Source: Streptomyces sp. ERV7 (GTDB lineage Bacteria > Actinomycetota > Actinomycetes > Streptomycetales > Streptomycetaceae). From it: a DNA stretch of 64,000 nt. The position numbers and the translations under genes were made by a program. The notes under the pieces are model-generated. The model was not told the DNA's origin and ran no database searches. It worked only from the letters and a program-made list of their open reading frames with translations. The stretch spans positions 496,001 to 560,000 of the forward strand of contig NZ_LYOY01000001.1 of the NCBI RefSeq assembly GCF_001653515.1, given 5' to 3'. Positions 60,371 through 64,000 of this stretch are shown here, piece after piece; the first letter of the stretch is position 1; every line of letters starts with the position of its first letter.

Positions 60371-60405
60371 CGCTGTTCCCAGTCGATATCGGGCTGGCCT
60401 ATCGC
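60335..60405. repeat. Inverted repeat, left copy (71 bp)
   Basis: Reverse complement of 60528-60599 with one missing G. The right copy lies inside the transferase coding sequence; this copy disrupts the M16 gene. Confidence 0.93.
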
Positions 60406-60417
60406 CTCCCGGGGGGA

Positions 60418-60441
60418 GGAACAGTGTTAGGCGAATACGTC
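60418..60441 (+). promoter_or_regulatory. Possible ECF sigma-factor promoter
   Basis: GGAAC (60418-60422) and CGTC (60438-60441) with a 15-base spacer resemble an ECF-type promoter 27 bases ahead of the transferase start. It lies in the spacer between the inverted repeats. Confidence 0.35.
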
Positions 60442-60467
60442 GAACCACTGCTGACCTGGGGGGTCCC

Positions 60468-61946
60468 GTGCGGCAGGGGGGAGTAGTCAGCCCGTTTCCG
60501 TCGGCGCGAAGACGTCTGCCGAACGGAGCGATAGGCCAGCCCGATATCGACTGGGAACAGCGCTATCGCCGTACCGTGATCACCAGCGACACCCTGGCCA
60601 CCGCCTTCGTGGTGGTCGCCATAGGAAACTTCTTCGGGGCCCGTGACGCGGCCAACTGGCATGAGAAGTGGGGAATCCTCACCTTCTGCACCGAGCTGCT
60701 GGTGCTGGGAACGCTCGCGGTGAGCCGGGCGTGGGCTCCGGCCGTGCTCGGCCAGGGCGCCGAGGAATTCCGCCGGCTCGGACGCTCGCTCTTCACGGCG
60801 GCCGTCGTCCTTGCGCTCGGCGGGATCGCCCTCACCTCGCGCAACATCAAACTCTGGATCTTCGTCGCGATCCCCGCGATCGCGCTCATCACGATGACCG
60901 CGCGGTATCTGCTGCGCCTCTGGCTGCACAAGCAGCGCAAAGAAGGACGGTGTCTGCGACCGGTGCTCGCCGCCGGGAGCCCGGACACCGTGCACGACCT
61001 GATCACCCGGACCCGCAAGTTCCCGCACCTCGGCTGGCGGGTGGACGCGGTGTGCACGACGGACGGTCTCGGGTCCGACGGTGACCAACTCGACGGAGTA
61101 CCGGTCGTCGGCCGGCTGGCGGACGTCGCGGGCCATGTGCGCCGCGACGGCTACCGCGTCGTCGCGGTCACACCGGACCCGCACTGGTCACCGGACCGGC
61201 TGCAGCGGCTGGCCTGGAACCTCGAAGGCAGCGACGCCGAGATGGTCGTGGCCCCCGTACTGATGGAGGTGGCCGGCCCGCGGCTGCACGTCGACGCGGT
61301 GCTGGGGATCCCGCTGCTGCGGGTCAGCATGCCGACCTTCACCGGTGGCCGCCGGGCGGTCAAGGAGGTCGTCGACCGGCTGGGCGCGGCGATCCTGCTG
61401 ATGCTGTTCACGCCGCTGATGGTGCTCGTCGGCCTGCTCGTGCTGGTGGACAGCCGGGGCGGGGCCTTCTACCGCCAGCGCAGAGTGGGCAAGGACGGCC
61501 GCGAGTTCACCATTCTCAAGTTCCGCACCATGTCCGCCGGGGCCCACCAGGCACGTGCCGAACTGGCCGACCGCAACGAGGGTGCGGGCCTGCTGTTCAA
61601 AGTCCGCCGGGATCCGCGGGTGACGCGGGTGGGAGCGGTGCTGCGCCGGTACTCGATCGACGAACTCCCGCAGCTTTTCAACGTACTCACCGGATCGATG
61701 TCGCTCGTCGGTCCGCGGCCTCCGCTGCCGGAGGAGTCAGCCGCGTACGGCCCGGACATCCGGCGGCGGCTGCTGGTCAAACCCGGACTCACCGGCCTGT
61801 GGCAGATAAGCGGCCGCAGTGATCTGCCGTGGGAGGAGGCGGTCCGCCTGGACCTGCGGTACGTGGAGGACTGGTCGCTCGCCCTGGACACAGTGATCTT
61901 GTGGAAGACGCTGCGTGCGGTGCTCTACGGCCAGGGAGCCTACTGA
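60468..61946 (+). CDS. Exopolysaccharide polyprenyl glycosylphosphotransferase
   Basis: A 492-residue initiating sugar-phosphate transferase (WbaP/CpsE-like). Four N-terminal membrane helices (about 40-180) lead to a CoA-binding-like domain (CLRPVLAAGSPDTVHDLI). A fifth helix (LGAAILLMLFTPLMVLVGLL) precedes the catalytic domain with DSRGGAFYRQRRVGKDGREFTILKFRTM, RRYSIDELPQLFNVLTGSMSLVGPRPPLP and KPGLTGLWQISGRSDLPWEE. It attaches the first sugar to undecaprenyl phosphate. GTG at 60468 has GGGGGG upstream. Codons 21-44 form the right arm of a 71-bp inverted repeat. Confidence 0.92.
   Translation: MRQGGVVSPFPSARRRLPNGAIGQPDIDWEQRYRRTVITSDTLATAFVVVAIGNFFGARDAANWHEKWGILTFCTELLVLGTLAVSRAWAPAVLGQGAEEFRRLGRSLFTAAVVLALGGIALTSRNIKLWIFVAIPAIALITMTARYLLRLWLHKQRKEGRCLRPVLAAGSPDTVHDLITRTRKFPHLGWRVDAVCTTDGLGSDGDQLDGVPVVGRLADVAGHVRRDGYRVVAVTPDPHWSPDRLQRLAWNLEGSDAEMVVAPVLMEVAGPRLHVDAVLGIPLLRVSMPTFTGGRRAVKEVVDRLGAAILLMLFTPLMVLVGLLVLVDSRGGAFYRQRRVGKDGREFTILKFRTMSAGAHQARAELADRNEGAGLLFKVRRDPRVTRVGAVLRRYSIDELPQLFNVLTGSMSLVGPRPPLPEESAAYGPDIRRRLLVKPGLTGLWQISGRSDLPWEEAVRLDLRYVEDWSLALDTVILWKTLRAVLYGQGAY
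60528..60599. repeat. Inverted repeat, right copy (72 bp)
   Basis: Lies within the transferase coding region; mirror image of 60335-60405 with a 122-bp spacer that contains the transferase start codon and probable promoter. Confidence 0.93.
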
Positions 61947-62025
61947 TGCGCGAGGGACGGCGACGTCGTACCGCCGGCGCGTGGACCGCAGGCCGGGAGG
62001 GCCTGCGTGGGGGGAGGAACGGGTC

Positions 62026-63351
<1,326 letters not shown>

Positions 63352-64000
63352 CACATCGTTGAGTAACACGGTCGGCGGCGACCGGCCGGGCCGACGCGCG
63401 CTGATCCTGGTGGAGAACCTGTCGGTGCCGTTCGACCGGCGGGTGTGGCAGGAGTGCACGACACTGCGCGACGCGGGCTGGGAAGTGCACGTCATCTGCC
63501 CGCAGGGAACCAAGCGGGACACGGAGCCGGAGGCGGTGATCGACGGGGTGCGGATCCACCGCTACCCGTTGCGCGCCGCCACCGGAGGACCGGCCGGCTA
63601 TCTCAAGGAGTACGGATCGGCGCTCTGGCACACGGCCCGGCTGGCCCGCAAGGTCGGCCCGGTCCACGTGGTCCACGCCTGCAACCCGCCCGACCTGCTG
63701 TTCCTGTCGGCCCGGTGGCTGCGGCGACGCGGCGCGCGGTTCGTCTTCGACCAGCACGACCTGGTGCCCGAGCTGTACCTCTCCCGGTTCGACCGCGGCA
63801 AGGACCTGCTCTACCGCGCCGTGTGCGCCGTGGAACGGCGGACCTACCGGGCCGCGGACGTGGTGCTCGCCACGAACGAGAGCTACAAGGACGTCGCGGT
63901 GAGCCGTGGCGGCCGACGCCCCGAGGACGTCTTCGTGGTGCGCAGCGCGCCCCAGGTCGAGCGGTTCCAACCGGTGCCGCCCGAGCCTCAGTTGAAGCGC

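Overview
The window is high-GC actinobacterial chromosome, almost certainly Streptomyces. The signs are strong third-position GC, GTG starts, a pafA-FKBP-pafBC-tatAC-helicase gene order, SARP/AfsR-type regulators, a 50-bp GC-rich intergenic palindrome, an in-frame TTA leucine codon, and a rifamycin-associated element upstream of helR. No tRNA, rRNA, CRISPR array, transposase or replication origin was recognised.

Layout. 1-6.8 kb: 3' part of an ArsR regulator divergent from an Old Yellow Enzyme with two matching operators; a neutral-ceramidase remnant; BNR-repeat protein; ung; N-acetylglucosamine kinase-like gene; CbiX-like gene; lactonase-like beta-propeller. 6.9-19.4 kb: a LacI/FUSC chimera, MFS transporter, pafA, two FKBP isomerases, pafB, pafC, tatA, tatC and a HelY-type helicase. 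19.4-28.1 kb: palindromic repeat, siderophore-interacting protein with an iron box, 5'-3' exonuclease, a glycine betaine ABC system whose permease and binding protein are fused, XRE-cupin regulator, BtuF-like protein, TDT transporter and LysR regulator. 28.1-34.9 kb: a complete gamma-glutamylation pathway, most likely for ethanolamine (hydrolase, permease, GntR regulator, GlnA4-like ligase, aldehyde dehydrogenase, SDR).

35-45 kb is accessory DNA: a secreted HAD phosphatase; a DUF2510 protein that runs into a STAND ATPase at a scar; three secreted proteins in tandem, including a duplicated ET79-like crystal-toxin protein and a ribosome-inactivating protein with all five canonical active-site residues; then a rifamycin-associated element, a glycosyltransferase stub and helR. 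45-51 kb: an O-methyltransferase with a TTA codon, a PhzG-like flavin oxidase, a SnoaL-like protein, a MarR regulator with twin operators, an acyl-CoA dehydrogenase and a PadR regulator. 51-60 kb: a large SARP and an unrecognised, tightly overlapped operon (SDR, three-domain kinase/nucleotidyltransferase, thymidylate-kinase-like, APH-like, NUDIX), divergent from a 20-codon ORF and a truncated M16 peptidase. 60-64 kb: start of an exopolysaccharide locus (initiating phosphotransferase, UDP-glucose dehydrogenase, glycosyltransferase).

The outstanding global feature is the number of apparent deletion or rearrangement scars: about 1.48, 7.74, 37.13, 41.8 and 60.33 kb. At each, recognisable domains stop abruptly and run into unrelated sequence. 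Either this lineage is losing genes, or the assembly has chimeric joins; read mapping would tell. All functional calls are read from sequence motifs and remembered family knowledge; no database search was run.
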